The notes beneath the pieces were generated by a model that saw only the letters and a program-made list of their open reading frames with translations, did not search any database and was not told the DNA's origin. A program made the position numbers and the translations under genes. This document shows positions 1 to 11,990 of a stretch of DNA of 64,000 nt, in pieces (position 1 is the stretch's first letter; each line of letters opens with the position of its first letter). The DNA lies in NCBI GenBank assembly GCA_963930775.1, contig OZ005689.1, positions 868,001 to 932,000 on the forward strand. The letters are read 5' to 3'. Origin of the DNA: Cliona cf. orientalis. Taxonomy: Eukaryota > Porifera > Demospongiae > Clionaida > Clionaidae.

Positions 1-1139
1 TTCATGTATCCAGAGGGGGAAACTATTTACAAACTTCACTTCCATATATGGAATAATGAAAGATAAAGCCTTTCGGTCGTTAACATTCCTCGACAGTGAC
101 TTCAGCGTAAGTTTAGATATTTATGTTTTTCCCTCTTCAAATTCTCCACAGCCACCCCCACGTCGGGAGAACCCACAAGAAATTAAATTTACTAACTTAC
201 AATACCCTTTTAATTATTAGGAATGCAGATTATATCCTACTTAGCCTTGTATCCTAGGCTACAGGGGTGGTTTATGAGTGATAAATTAATCCCTGTTTGC
301 GGTCTGATCAACCCCTCTACTTGTAAGCTTGTAATTTGTAATTACAAGATGTTCACTTTGCCCATATTATAGCAACTAGCTAGGGATCCGGATTTATCTT
401 GGAAACCACCCAGATCATGAGGGCAGAGCCTGAGTGAGAGGGTGTGGTTTAAATCCCTAGTTGCTATATGCATGGTTTAACTATTACAATACTATAGCTA
501 TATAGCTAGTGGCCATGGACAAAGTTATAATAGATAACGGCTCCACAATGCTTTGTTAACATTGCGATCTAAACTAAATCCATCTACTGTCATGCATATC
601 TATAAAGCAGTCTCTGATAGTTACTGTTACAGTACCTCTGTTGTTTACATGCTAACGTTATGTTTTTGCTTGCACCTGCGCATTTTGAATCTCCATGGAT
701 TCAGTGGTGAATATTTGTACTGAAAACATAGTGCTCTACTTCACAGGGGACTTGATCGTAGATAACCTAGCTATTTATAAAACACCACAGTGTAATACTG
801 TATGTATGCACGGCCGGCCTGGCCGGGTCTTCAATACTTGAAACTGCATGCTGTCAGTGAAGACTCGATTCAAAGGCTTCAGTTGAAATGTACCAATCAT
901 GTAAATACTACACTACAGCTGCACTAGTTCCGTTCGGTACGTTGCCATGATAACCGGTGGTGTACCATGACAGTTCCCATATGCATGATAACCTTGTCAG
1001 TACCGTAACCAGCATGGTTGCTTATTGTCTCCCTCGTTTAAAAAAATAATTCCCATCATAGAGTCATATTTAAGTCCCTTGCCTAACCCTTCTACTTCCA
1101 CTGCTAATTACCTTAATAATGATTATTATGTCATCATGT
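1..1139. other. No gene recognised
   Basis: AT-rich sequence with scattered short palindromes and no open frame with coding character on either strand. No splice-bounded exon or full repeat was recognised here. Confidence 0.5.
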
Positions 1140-2060
1140 AGCTATAGTTACACTATATATAATTGCCAAGCTTACGTATGTCTCGTGGAATGCCTCCAAG
1201 CTAGTTCACAATCACTGTGGTTAATTAACAAAACCTCTAATTAGTTAATTAACGAGCCTGTTTCCACAGCTACTTGCAGCCCTCTCAGGAACACTTTGCA
1301 ACCATAGTATTTATGATATGGAAAGTACATGTGTTTAATTATAAAATTAATAGCCATTGTACACATCCACCATTACGTACTCTGAGATCTTGAGTGACAT
1401 TCCTAACTATAGCTCTTCAGTGGCTGCCTCTCTTAATTATATACTCTACAAAGTTTATTGCTATGGTTAATTAACAAAGCCTCAAATTAGTTAATTAATG
1501 AGCTTGTTTCCACAGCTACTTGTAGCCCTCTCCTTTCAACCATAACATAATGAAATTCAAAGTACATAATTATACAGTAATTGAAGGGATACCAAATCAT
1601 ATATATAGCCATTGTACAGATCCACCATTGCTTGAGTGACATTGAGTGATCGACATTCCTAACTATAGCTCTTCAGTGGCTGCTTCTCTTAATTATATAC
1701 TCTACAAAGTTTATCGCCATGGTTAATTAACAAAGCCTCAAATTAGTTAATTAATGAGCTTGTTTCCACAGCTACTTGTAGCCCTCTCCTTTCAACCATA
1801 ACATAATGAAATTCAAAGTATATGTACAGTAATTGAAGGGATACCAAATCGAATAAGAATATATATAGCCATTGTACAGATCCACCATTGCTTGAGTGAC
1901 ATTGAGTGATCGACATTCCTAACTATAGCTCTTCAGTGGCTGCTTCTCTTAATTATATACTCTACAAAGTTTATCGCCATGGTTAATAACCTCAAATTAG
2001 TTAATTAACGAGCTCATTTCCACAGCTACTTGTAGCCCTCTCCTTTCAACTGTAACATTC
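1140..2060. repeat. About 250-bp tandem repeat, roughly 3.5 copies
   Basis: The same block (GGTTAATTAACAAA, then TTAGTTAATTAA, then TTTCCACAGCTACTTG and AGCCCTCTCC) starts at 1219, 1465, 1721 and 1981, giving periods of 246, 256 and 260 bp. The third and fourth units are nearly identical over long stretches and the first is the most diverged, as expected for stepwise tandem amplification. No coding potential. Confidence 0.85.
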
Positions 2061-2100
2061 ATTGGGTGGTGGGATAGGGGCCCCAAAACACCCAGCTTCC

Positions 2101-2247
2101 CTCCCCCCTCCCCCCCCCCCCCCCCCCCCCCCAAAGGAAGAGAGAAAGAAGAAAAAAGGGAAAGGAGAGAGAGAGAGAAATTGCCATGCCCACTTCCCCC
2201 CCCCCCCCCCCCCCCCCACAATTTTTTTTTCTGGATGAAACCCTGCC
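2101..2247. repeat. Two poly-C tracts with a GA-rich spacer
   Basis: Uninterrupted C runs end near 2132 and 2217, separated by an AG-rich stretch. The right side reads into TTTTCTGGATGAAACCCTG, which resembles the end of the hAT-type element seen at 33452, so this may be one end of a decayed element. A left partner end was not found. All frames here are low-complexity Gly/Pro. Confidence 0.6.
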
Positions 2248-2259
2248 ATGGATTGTGTA

Positions 2260-3560
2260 CAAACCCAGAAGAAGCCTAGCCTCAAGTATGTGTACGGTAA
2301 TTTTGACTGTGGAAAGATTATCATGATCATGCATGTTTGTTTTCTCTGGATTGTTGATCAGTCTCTGGAATATTATTGTATACGTAGTAATCCCAAATCT
2401 GAAGAAGCATACGTACACGTATACGTATATATGTGTACAATGACATAACTGACTTTATGGAAAGATTATGCTTGTTTATAACTCTACCGAAGGATTTCAA
2501 GTAACTTTCTTAGACACTCAGTGATTTGAAACCTATAGCTGCAGTTGCTTTAATTTGTTTTTTGTCCATTAATACGAAATCAGAAGAAGTGTGTACAGTA
2601 GTCGAGTTTGTGGGGGGTGATTTGACATCTGGAGTAACTCCAAACATTGTTATGTAATTTACACCATGCAGCATGTTCCCACGGTAATGCACTATTTAAA
2701 GATATACCATGGAAGAATGTCACGATCGATCTATCTGTCGACCTCTGCATATGCATGCTCATAGATGAATTAATACATGAGATTGTGTATTACTCCCAAG
2801 AAGAAGCTGGCCCATGTATACAAGTCTTGTGGGATAAGATCATGCCTGTTTGTTTTGACTCTACAAAGAAGTGAATTGACAGTAAGAGTATTAGTAACTC
2901 TCCAAACATTCATGTATGCAACTAACACAGTGCTGTATTGCACCACCAATTAAGCAGTGTACCACGTCACTGTACTATGTAGCCATAGGTAGGTTTCGAT
3001 TCTCGGAGATAATTATACTACCACAGAAAAATGTCACGATCGATCTTCCTGTCTCTATAGCTAGCTCACAGACATGATGTAACTGCATGCGTATTATATT
3101 ATGTTAATTCCAAATCCTAAATCAGAAGAAGCCCACATACGCACATGTACAGCAACTGATTGTGTGGAAAGATCATGCTTGTTTATACACTCACTCTAGC
3201 TACCAAAGGATGTCAATTGTGGTGATAAGGTAAATTGAGTTAGGAAGTAAGTAGCATTCCTAAACACTCAATAAATCTGCAGTTACCATGGTTTTGTGCA
3301 TAATTAATACCAAATCAGAAGTGTGTATACGGTAGTGAAGTGATTTGCAATTGACATCAAGCTATAGATCTAGAGTCACTCCAAATATTGTATGTATAAC
3401 ATACACGGTATTGCACCACCATGCAGTATGCCACTGTAATACTAAGATCTCTCAGAGATAGAACTATTACCATGGAAGAATGCTGTCCCAGCTGGCCTGC
3501 TCATAGATGAATGTTGATCCCAAATCCAGAAGAAGCCTATAGGCATAATATGCATGTATA
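2260..3560. repeat. Degenerate tandem repeat array
   Basis: A motif of the type CCAAATC(C)AGAAGAAG, then TGTGTACGGTA, then TGTGGAAAGATCATGC, recurs near 2268, 2392, 2577, 2794, 3110, 3310 and 3511. Spacing is irregular (about 120 to 320 bp). The units are heavily diverged and carry no shared reading frame. Confidence 0.65.
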
Positions 3561-4989
3561 CGGTTGCTATAACAACATTCTCAGACACTCAGTCTGGGAA
3601 GGATGTCATTAGTCTTAGCAACTGGGGGCGCTATATCATGTAATAACAATGATGTCATAATTATTTGATGTTGTCATTATAGCCAGTTACTAAGTAACTA
3701 CGTACTTAGATAACTAATTTGCTGCAATGATGCACATGCATGCTTGGACTCTTGCTTTTGTTTATGGTCGGGGTGGTGAGCAAGCTGGGGAGATTTTGGG
3801 GGGATTTTTTAGGCGGTGGGAGGGGTCCGGGTGTGGGGGTGGCCATGGGGTGCTTGTAGAGAAGAGAAACTGTACTTATTGCTATATAGCGCTTTCCTTG
3901 AATGATGCCCCAAAATAGGTATGATGTGTTTACAGTTTATGTACAGCTATATGTATACAATAGCTGTTATGGCTCCCAGCAGGGCATGGGGTCTTCTCTC
4001 TGTTCCTGGCTTGTGCCCCACATGTAGCAAGATTCCAAGAAGTGGTTCCATAACGACGGAAGATTTAGACTTAATTAGGAACTTAATACTAGTGACAGTA
4101 TTGGATTACATCATAGAATGTGCATGTCGATCTTAACTGTGTACAAGAAATGAGTAATGTATAGTTGTTTCTATTACATAAAAACATACGTACCTTAAAG
4201 CACGTAGAGGATGTTACATGTAATATACATCCTGTGGATTTCAACTCACTATAGCTAGGGACATTCATTTGTGCAAAAAAAGTATCAATCTGTACTTAAT
4301 TATTAGAAACTGCACCAAGGCTAACTATCAACCAGTACCCTATGGTTGGTGGCCTTAATTTCTAGATAACCACAATGATGGTAAACTTTAAATTTCCACA
4401 AGACACATAATATTATTATAGTCTTTCACAAGATTTTTCTGGTAAAGGTCGTCACAAAGATACAAGACTAGTAATTAAGTGTAGCATTGGGAAAAATAAC
4501 AATGTTGAAGTGCGTGGGTGAAATTAACGGTATCCCTCTGGGCCATTCCTTGTGGGACTATTATTATATACACGAAGAATCAGAGCTGCTGCTACTAATT
4601 AACAGTGAAAGACTGACGGTGCTCACCTCTTGTGTTTTATATACACGGTATTATAATGCATCACTATAAAGTAAAATGGTTTACATTATGTACCACTAAC
4701 AGGGAAAATTATCAAAGATTAGTAAATTATTGGATGTAAAATTGAAAACCGCAGTCCAGGAAATGAGCAACAGTGGAATCTAGGAAATGACTGTTGGAAG
4801 TCTAACAAACTAAAGGCTAGGGAAAAGAAATGCTAGACTTAAAGCTTCCAAGCCACACAAAATTGCAAGCTAAACCTTTTCATGGCTTCTTATAAGGTTT
4901 AAATGAATCATGCTATGTCTATGTGAGATCATGTCATTATTTCTGTCTTGAAATTCTGAAGTCTTGATTAACTTAGTGCTAAATCCATG
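3561..4989. other. No gene recognised
   Basis: AT-rich, with a G-rich patch near 3770-3850. Short open frames exist but none has splice signals, conserved motifs or coding-like composition. Confidence 0.45.
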
Positions 4990-5170
4990 TTTTAGATTAA
5001 GTATGGTAGCTAGTGCCTCCAAGTACACGGATTTGTCAGTATTTTTTCTGAATTCTGACCATAACTGGGGGGTTTTAGTACATACATCATATAATATGGC
5101 TCGCTCTTTAAAAAATACTGAAAAACACTGATAAATGTGCTGAAAGACACGAGAACAGCTTAAGGGAGGC
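4990..5170 (+). repeat. Interspersed repeat rich in CAGTATTTTT (copy 1)
   Basis: The stretch from GTGCCTCCAAGTACACGGAT through ACTGAAAAACACTG matches, in the opposite orientation, 10330-10548. Shared landmarks include GGATTTGTCAGTATTTTT, TTTAGTACATACAT and CTCTTTA(T)AAAATACTGA. A 123-residue minus-strand open frame covers this copy, but the other copy does not keep it open, so it is treated as non-coding. Confidence 0.7.
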
Positions 5171-5773
5171 ACTCTTGATCTATGGATAGTAGTATTCTTT
5201 GAACTATATAGGTATATACAAATATACCTCTCTCTCTCCAAGCAGATATGTATATATGCCGAAATACTTGGCTACATACAAGCATTTTTGGCCAGAGTAG
5301 TTAGAGAGTGTGTAAATATTGACACTACTGCTCCTTTCATGATCATAGCCTAGCCATGCAATCTTTAAAATTTTTGTCCAAAGCAGTTAAGTCGCCAAAA
5401 ACTGCCAATCTTCCCCCCCCCCCACCCCACCTTAATAATAATAATTTCTCCAGTGAGGTTGATTTATTCTTAGCATGTGTATGCATGTAGCTTGCTAGCT
5501 CTCGATGCCTCTAGCTAGGTGTGTATGTGAACCTACACCATGATAAAGTACCCTCCCTCCATAGATCTTTTATTGACCAGGATGTGTATGTCAGCTGCTG
5601 ACATTGACATGTCCTTCCTTTGCATAATAATTATATTATGATAGTCAGTTTAATGTACATAATATATTGGCACTATACTATGGACACTGTGACTGTCGTG
5701 GCTATATTTATGGATGTGCATGATATTAGACAAACAGTCTAGGTTGCTTTTGATATGTACGTAGGTACATGTA
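5171..5773. other. No gene recognised
   Basis: AT-rich sequence with a short C-rich tract near 5412-5430. Nothing else identified. Confidence 0.45.
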
Positions 5774-5994
5774 CAGTGGAATCCCTTTTAATGGCCACCC
5801 ATGACCTGATCATATGATGAGCAGCCATCCTGTCCATAACAGCCACTGCTAACTCACCTTGATTCCAACTGCATCACCATAATATATATTATGGGAAAAA
5901 GACCTGTGAGATAAGGCCACTCTCTATTGTATACAGCTATCGAAACTTCATTTCCCAATGGTGGTCAATTGCAATAGACTAGAGGGGATTACAG
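5774..5994. mobile_element. MITE-like element with TA flanks
   Basis: The left end reads CAGTGGAATCCCTTTTAATG and the right end, read inverted, CTGTAATCCCCTCTAG. Both ends are flanked by TA (5772-5773 and 5995-5996). This is the layout of a short non-autonomous Tc1/mariner-type element. The internal string CTTCATTTCCCAAT also occurs near 13560, where a related right end lies. No transposase is encoded. Confidence 0.55.
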
Positions 5995-6439
5995 TAGTCT
6001 TAGACAGACCCCCTTGCTAGCTGTAGGATATCCCCTCTAGATCTTCTATTCATCATGCAAGAGCATTTTGTAACACCATTGTGCAGTGTGAAAATTCAGG
6101 ATCATAATATATCTTAAAGGGAGGAAATCCCTGGGTCAACGACGATGTGATAAATGTGGCTCGGTGATCCAGCAAAACTAGCTTTATATTGTCTTAATAA
6201 TAATTTAGCTATAGCTATAGATAGCTATCTGTGTAACGTGTGGGACACCCCCTCCTTCTATTCAATAAATGCAGCTTTTGACTCAAAGCCATGAAGCGTC
6301 GTGATTGAATAGGAGATTTACGTTTATAAGTCTTCAGGAAGGAAATGGGTGTGAAATGATACAACTATAGGGCCAGATCCTGTCTGCTCATGTTATAGCG
6401 TACGTGGATATATGTACTATGATTGTCATTACATCACTA

Positions 6440-7480
6440 TTACATCGATCATTATTACAGTCATTCTGATGCTGCACTGTGGATTAGCCTCAATAGGGCC
6501 GGATCCTGAGGGAAGTGCTGAGGTGAGGTGATAATGGGGATATACAATGATAGCTTTGTATACATCACCATCGCAATGACCATCATCCTGGCCCCATTAA
6601 TTTTGCTTCTCTCCTATACTGCATGAATAGCAAGTAACTTTGGCAAGGATTAAAATTTGGCAAAGTGGCTCTCCATCCATCAATGGTATTGGAAATCTGA
6701 AATTGAAACCTTACTGCCATTAATAGGCACAAGTGCAATAATTATGGTGAATTTTAATTTGGTGATCTCTGAACTCGCCAAATCGTAAAATTAAAACCTT
6801 GCCAAAGTTTCCTGCTATACTGTATATATAGCTGCTGTTTATGATTTGTAGAATTGCATGTGCACACTTATACATATATCCTGATATGAGCTAGGGTTCA
6901 AAGGTCATAATGGAGGACAGGATGGAAGTGGGGATCTATAATAGCTGTGTCACTGTGGGTGTGTGTGTGTGTATGGGGAAGGGGGGAGGGGGGAGGGAGA
7001 GGTGAGTTGTGAATTCAAATTCATGCTGTCCGGATACAGAACAGCTACTCCAGATCCTGTGTACTGAAGCTATGCATGTGCATGAGTCTGTATGCATACA
7101 TGAGGGAGGCGAGGAATGGCGTAACAATGTATATATCTAGCTGTCATAATGATGCTATTTGGCATTTACAGGAGAGGTATAACAATGGAGAGGAAGTGGC
7201 AATCTACATAACTACCCAGCAAGCTTAGATTTTTTGTGTCATCCTGATTCTTACAGTTTTGTAAATATAGTCCATGGGTCTAGAGGTCCAGCTGTATGTG
7301 TAGGTGCGTACATACATTGGGGATTACATCATCATGACATCGATTATCATCATCCTGATGCTAGGAGGCATCAATATCGCATACTTTATTGTCACTATAA
7401 TAATATTATGATGCTACAGTGTTTGTAAATTCTGCCAGGATCAATCAAAATCCTGTGAACTGAAGCTACATAGGGACATG
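6440..7480. repeat. Degenerate repeats; no gene
   Basis: Diverged blocks recur: (A)GATCCTGTG(T/A)ACTGAAGCTA near 7050 and 7450; TGGAGGACAGGATGGAAGTGG near 6910 and a related string near 7185; ATTACATCA..ATGACATCGA.. near 6430 and 7325. Spacing is roughly 270-400 bp. Flanking 6000-6440 and 7480-8010 hold nothing I can identify. Confidence 0.45.
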
Positions 7481-8011
7481 CATATCCTATATGCTTTTAA
7501 ATTAATTGATGTCATAGCATGGTAATTAAGATTACAGTGTATGTACCTGCATAACGTCTGTTGAGCATGCGTACAGGACCTGTCAACATCACTGGGACCA
7601 TGATTGATATCTAGCAAACTAATGTATGTAACTCATGCATGGTACATGCATAATATTATATTTCATAGTACACAGGATGTGGACTGTTAATTAGATCTGC
7701 AGTCTACTCCAATTGGATTCATTATAAGTAACGTGCATGCTTACATGTACGAGTTGCTCATGTCAATCCTTTAGCATTGTAATGACAGCTAGCACAGTGT
7801 ATGATTATTATAGCCAATCTCACTTTCCTTCATTATCGCCTATGTTTGTTGAATTAAAAGGTTGATGCACATGTGGCCGTGGTGTAATCATCACGTGGTG
7901 CATACATAAGATAGCTAGTTGCTCTAGTGACGTACAGAGAATGTAGTGGGCACCAATGCAAGAACTAGCGCTTGTGTATGTATATATACCTTTATTCACA
8001 CCCTCTTGTTA

Positions 8012-8125
8012 CCAGGTGCTGGTAGCTCAACCGGTAGCGATCGAATCACACCGGATGTGTGATGGTGAGGGTTCAATCCCCACCCAAGTCATAAGAATGT
8101 TTCTTTTCCATGAAAAAAAAGAAGC
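8012..8125 (+). mobile_element. tRNA-derived SINE
   Basis: A box-A-like string (TAGCTCAACCGG, near 8023) and a good box B (GGTTCAATCC, 8070-8079) are spaced as in a tRNA gene, and an A-rich run follows at about 8113-8121. A stem with seven-base loop at the anticodon position can be drawn (ATCACA/TGTGAT). The D stem and acceptor stem pair poorly and loop position 33 is C rather than T. A tRNA-derived retroposon therefore fits better than a working tRNA gene. Confidence 0.6.
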
Positions 8126-8324
8126 TTGGTACTTGTAATATACAAGTACTTGCCACAGCTTAAGATTTACTAGTTGTCATTCGGACGTATTTATCAGCTT
8201 CCAGTGAGAAAAATGAAATTATATACCTGGAAATGATGCTAAAATTACAACTGGTAATAGACTAAGCTATGCGATACGGCTGCAGATATCCTGTACTGTG
8301 CAATTGATGATTACATCATTGTCA

Positions 8325-8800
8325 CATCATAGCGTAAAGTTAAGAAAGTAAAACTGCATGGCTAATATAAGATGAGACATTAAAGCCTCAAGGGGGAGGG
8401 AGCTGAAAAGAGAGGGAGAAGAATAAATGTTAGAACAGGTGAAGTGGGGAATTCGAAAGCGTCCATCGAAGAAAAGTTTTAAGTTGGCAGGCAGACGACC
8501 TTGCTTGTAAAGGAAGGAGAGAGAGGGGTGGGGGGAGGGGGTGGTGGAGCTAAGTTATTACATCATAGTATGAAACATGAGGTATGTTCGTTATGAAATT
8601 AAAAGTGGCTGCATGTGAGAATAAAGGGGAGGGAACTGTACTGGTGAGAGAGGGAGAAGAGTATAAGTCTGAGAACAGGTTGGTGGTAAATTAAGGGAAA
8701 GGGCATCCATCCATCGATATCCAGGGAGAATTATTAGTTGTCAGGCAATGTTGGTGAAAGGAAGGAGAGAAGGAGTGAGAGAAGGGTGGGGGAGTTGTGT
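8325..8800. repeat. Direct tandem duplication of about 235 bp
   Basis: Two purine-rich copies share, in order, GGGGAGGGA(G/A)CTG, GAGAGGGAGAAGA, GAACAGGT, TCCATC, GGAAGGAGAGA and GGGTGGGG. They begin near 8391 and 8626. A minus-strand open frame of 151 codons covers the second copy but is proline- and serine-rich low complexity and not kept in the first copy. The following 8800-9394 shows nothing recognisable. Confidence 0.7.
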
Positions 8801-9394
8801 AGACGCATACTGAAAACCACTGCAAAGGTGCTGAATTGGAGGATACTATAGCTATGCAGTATGCATGCAATAGCATAATATTATACAGTAAAAGTGTAGT
8901 ATGGTGCAAGTGAAAAAGGGGGAGTTCTCTACTAGAGTGAGTACATGCCACACATGCTTGTACCTTAGCCCTAGCAACATACCTTTGACCATTTGTGGAC
9001 TGGTACAGATTTTTCCCAACTATTATATTTGTCACACTAGCCGTAGTGGATCCCAAAGCTGTATATATATACGTACATGTGCGTAGGTGCATGGGCCAAC
9101 AGTAAAACTTAGACTTGGAAACTGTACTGTAAATTTTGTAGTACATACGTATACATGTACAGTGCTTTTAGGGATGTACTCTAATTATAATGTGTATAAC
9201 ATTAAAGGCAGTTATTTATGCTCAAATGGACCTAATGGCTGAAATTCAATCCGGCAGTTCAGTGCCAAGTCAATTGACCTTAAGCTTACATGCATGCATG
9301 AAAGTGTGAGCTAGTGCATGACATTAAATTAAATTAGGTTTTTTGCTAGAAACATAAGTTGTTAAATGGAATGAGGTACATCAGTGGCTCTACT

Positions 9395-9513
9395 CTCTCC
9401 AGCTCCCAACATAAACACACGTAAAATTATATTCTCATCCAGTTCACATTGCAATTATAATCCTCGAGGGAAGTGTATAATTTCAACAGTTCTAGATCTG
9501 TCATGTACGTGTG

Positions 9514-9546
<33 letters not shown>

Positions 9547-10015
9547 ATGGGGATGGTTTTAAATCCCCTAAATAGGCTTTAATGAATCAAGACAAACCTT
9601 AGCTTAGTAAGTGATCATGAACTTTTATGTGTATATATACACATGTGTACATGGTTTTTTGAGTGCCTGCAATGTGAACTTGAAGTTTTTCGTGTATACG
9701 TTGGGAGCTGGAGAGAATAAAACATAAACACATGCAGAATTATAACCTCATCCAGTTCACATTGCAATAATAATCCTCGAGGGAAGTGTATAATTTCAAC
9801 AGTTCTAAATCTGTCATGTACGTGTGCATGTGTGTGTGTGCATGCATAGGGATGGTTTTAATCCCCTTAATAGGCTATGATGAATCAAGATAAACCTTAT
9901 AGCTTATATAATATAGTAACTGATCATGAACATTTATGTGCATGTGTACATGGTTTTTTGAGTGTCTGCAATGTGAACTTGAAGTTTTTTTGTGTATACG
10001 TTGGGAGCTGGAGAG
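9395..10015. mobile_element. Tandem inverted-repeat element sharing one terminus
   Basis: A 321-bp unit starts with CTCTCCAGCTCCCAA (9395-9409) and ends with its exact reverse complement (9701-9715). A second copy of the interior follows at once and ends with the same 15-mer (10001-10015) but lacks its own left terminus. Interiors match closely (AATCCTCGAGGGAAGTGTAT, TTCAACAGTTCTA, CTGCAATGTGAACTTGAAG). A variable TG run (9517-9544) lies in the first copy. A partial relative lies near 10150. Confidence 0.8.
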
Positions 10016-10329
10016 AATTAATCGAACTTAATTAGTTGAGATTCTAGGTCGACCATGAACGTGTGCATGCTACGTATGTACAGCTCAATCTTCCGATCCG
10101 ATCGCAACTAAGCTAGTCGGATCATGAGATCGATTGATCGGTGCATGCATCAGCTCCCAATTGCAATGTACACAATCTGAAATCAAACCTCATCATAATA
10201 ATTATTATACCCTAGCAACCATAATATTATAGCAATGGGCTAGAAATGACAGATCTAGAAATGTCGAAAGATGTATAATATTATTATGACATGACATTGT
10301 CTCCCTCAATTGAATGAGGGGCATTAGTG

Positions 10330-10548
10330 ATCAGTGCCTCCAAGCTGTTCTCCTGTCTTTCAGTATAAATATTCCCATTTTTCAGTATTTTGTATGCATT
10401 TTCAGTATTTTTCAGTATTTTATAAAGAGCTCCATATAATTATTATGTATGTACTAAATTCCCCCAATTTTCAGTATTTTTGAAATTTTATCAGTATTTA
10501 TGGTCCGAATTCAGTAAAAATACTGACAAATCCGTATACTTGGAGGCA
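10330..10548 (-). repeat. Interspersed repeat rich in CAGTATTTTT (copy 2)
   Basis: Inverted relative of 4990-5170. This copy has extra CAGTATTTT strings, suggesting internal slippage of a short motif. Confidence 0.7.
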
Positions 10549-10606
10549 CTGAGTGATCATGATTAAATTTCATTCTCTCTCACATGATGGAGTTCCCAAC
10601 ATACAG

Positions 10607-10758
10607 TTAACCATCAACATCACATTGCACGCATTCATAGAGCCCCTTGGTGGATCATTCATCATCATCATCACAGCAGTAGCAGCTATAGTGGGGATGT
10701 TGACCTACAGAAAGAAGAAATTACAAGCCAATGTAGTCATTAAAAATGATTGTAATAT
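10607..10758 (+). CDS. Possible orphan exon: transmembrane segment plus basic tail
   Basis: A splice-bounded open segment: an acceptor (..CCCAACATACAG) ends at 10606 and a strong donor GTAAGT starts at 10759. The 152-nt piece is open in one frame and encodes a hydrophobic stretch (SFIIIITAVAAIVGMLTY) followed at once by a basic stop-transfer run (RKKK). That is the layout of a single-pass receptor membrane exon. No flanking exons were found, so it may be a relic of an Ig-type gene or a chance match. No symbol is justified. Confidence 0.3.
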
Positions 10759-10937
10759 GTAAGTTCTTGTTAACCCTTGGCACATGCAGGGAAATGGTTA
10801 GTATGCATATCCATGTATCAGTCTAGATCAATCTAGAACAAATCACTGCATGCATGATGCAATCAATTCACTGTATGATACATGTACCATGCAGTCAATC
10901 AGTTTGTGTCAGATGTACTAGCTATAATAGCTTTGCT

Positions 10938-11105
10938 TTTATGTTGCAATTGAGAGCTTGAGACTTCTAGAACAATTTAAACCACTGAGTCAGCAGGTGC
11001 ATGCACCAATCAATCAATCTATTTATGTTGCTATTGGTAGTTGGAGCAATCGATATTTATAAAGACCACTGAATCAGATGCATCCACTACTCAATCAATC
11101 TGTTT
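10938..11105. repeat. Direct duplication of about 85 bp
   Basis: Two adjacent diverged copies share TTATGTTGC(A/T)ATTG, ACCACTGA(G/A)TCAG and CAATCAATCT. Confidence 0.65.
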
Positions 11106-11265
11106 AACTTAGTGTTTCCATTGAGGTTTTCACATCCTTCAACATGTCAAGTCATGGAGTCACAGATGTGGCAACCTCTATTTTGAGAATCCATACATGC
11201 ATATTATATACCCTACAATGGAATTGGTGAATCTTTGAACCAAGCCTCTCTCTGAGCTGCTATAG

Positions 11266-11560
11266 CTAGAGTTTCATGTGAGAGCTGGCTTCAGTAACTA
11301 GAGCTGATCGATCTTGCAATTGGGGAGAGAAATTTAAAATGAGTAGATAGGGAACTCTAGTGATCTGCTAGAGCTTCATGTGAGGGTTGGCTTCAGAGCT
11401 GATGGGGAGAGAAAGTCTCTGCTAGAGCTTCATGAGAGCCGCTTCACATCCACGTAGAACTGGGAAGAGAAAGTGAGTAGATTGCTAGAGCTTCCAATAA
11501 TGCACGAGGGCTGATTCACAGCTGACTTTTGACTGCATGGTCTGGAGAGAGAGAGAGAGA
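11266..11560. repeat. Short degenerate tandem repeat, about four units
   Basis: GCTAGAGCTTC followed by ATG(T)GAGRG, GGCTTCA, AGCTGAT and GGGGAGAGAAA recurs near 11266, 11368, 11421 and 11482. Units are 60-110 bp and diverged. A short GA run closes the array near 11545-11565. Confidence 0.65.
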
Positions 11561-11704
11561 GAAGGGGACTGGCCTGAACTCTTACAACCCTCTTACCCAA
11601 TGCACTGGCGTGGATTCTATTAATAAACACATCAGGAAGCTTCATATTGCAACTAAGATTATAATATGCATAGCTATATCTGTTGCATGCAGGAGGTGAA
11701 GCCA

Positions 11705-11990
11705 GCTAGCCTTTAGATCATTAACTAACTGCCAGTTTATTGCTGAAAAGAAGCTATACATGTAATATCCTGGATACATTACTAGGGTATGTCGTTTTTT
11801 TATTCTTCATGTGGAACAGACAGATATGTTTCTGGTGCAGAGCGACAACCTTTTGCTAGCTATATTATATAAACAGCCAGTTTATTACCGGAAGAAGCTA
11901 CATAATAACAAGAGTTATATACATGTAATATCCTGGATATATGCATTATAAGTCTAAGACTGTTCTTGCTCCATATGTTTCAGGCATATC
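11705..11990. repeat. Direct duplication of about 145 bp
   Basis: GCCAGTTTATT.C.G(A)A(A)AGAAGCTA followed by ATACATGTAATATCCTGGAT occurs twice, near 11730 and 11875. No coding content. Confidence 0.65.

Noticed and set aside
1997..2418. Overlapping minus-strand frames with poly-Gly
   Set aside because: Created by the poly-C tracts; no start context, domain or conservation signal.
4870..5241. 123-codon minus-strand protein
   Set aside because: Lies largely in an interspersed repeat whose other copy (10330-10548) does not keep the frame.
8016..8090. Functional tRNA gene
   Set aside because: Box A and B fit, but the acceptor and D stems do not pair and position 33 is C, so a tRNA-derived SINE is more likely.
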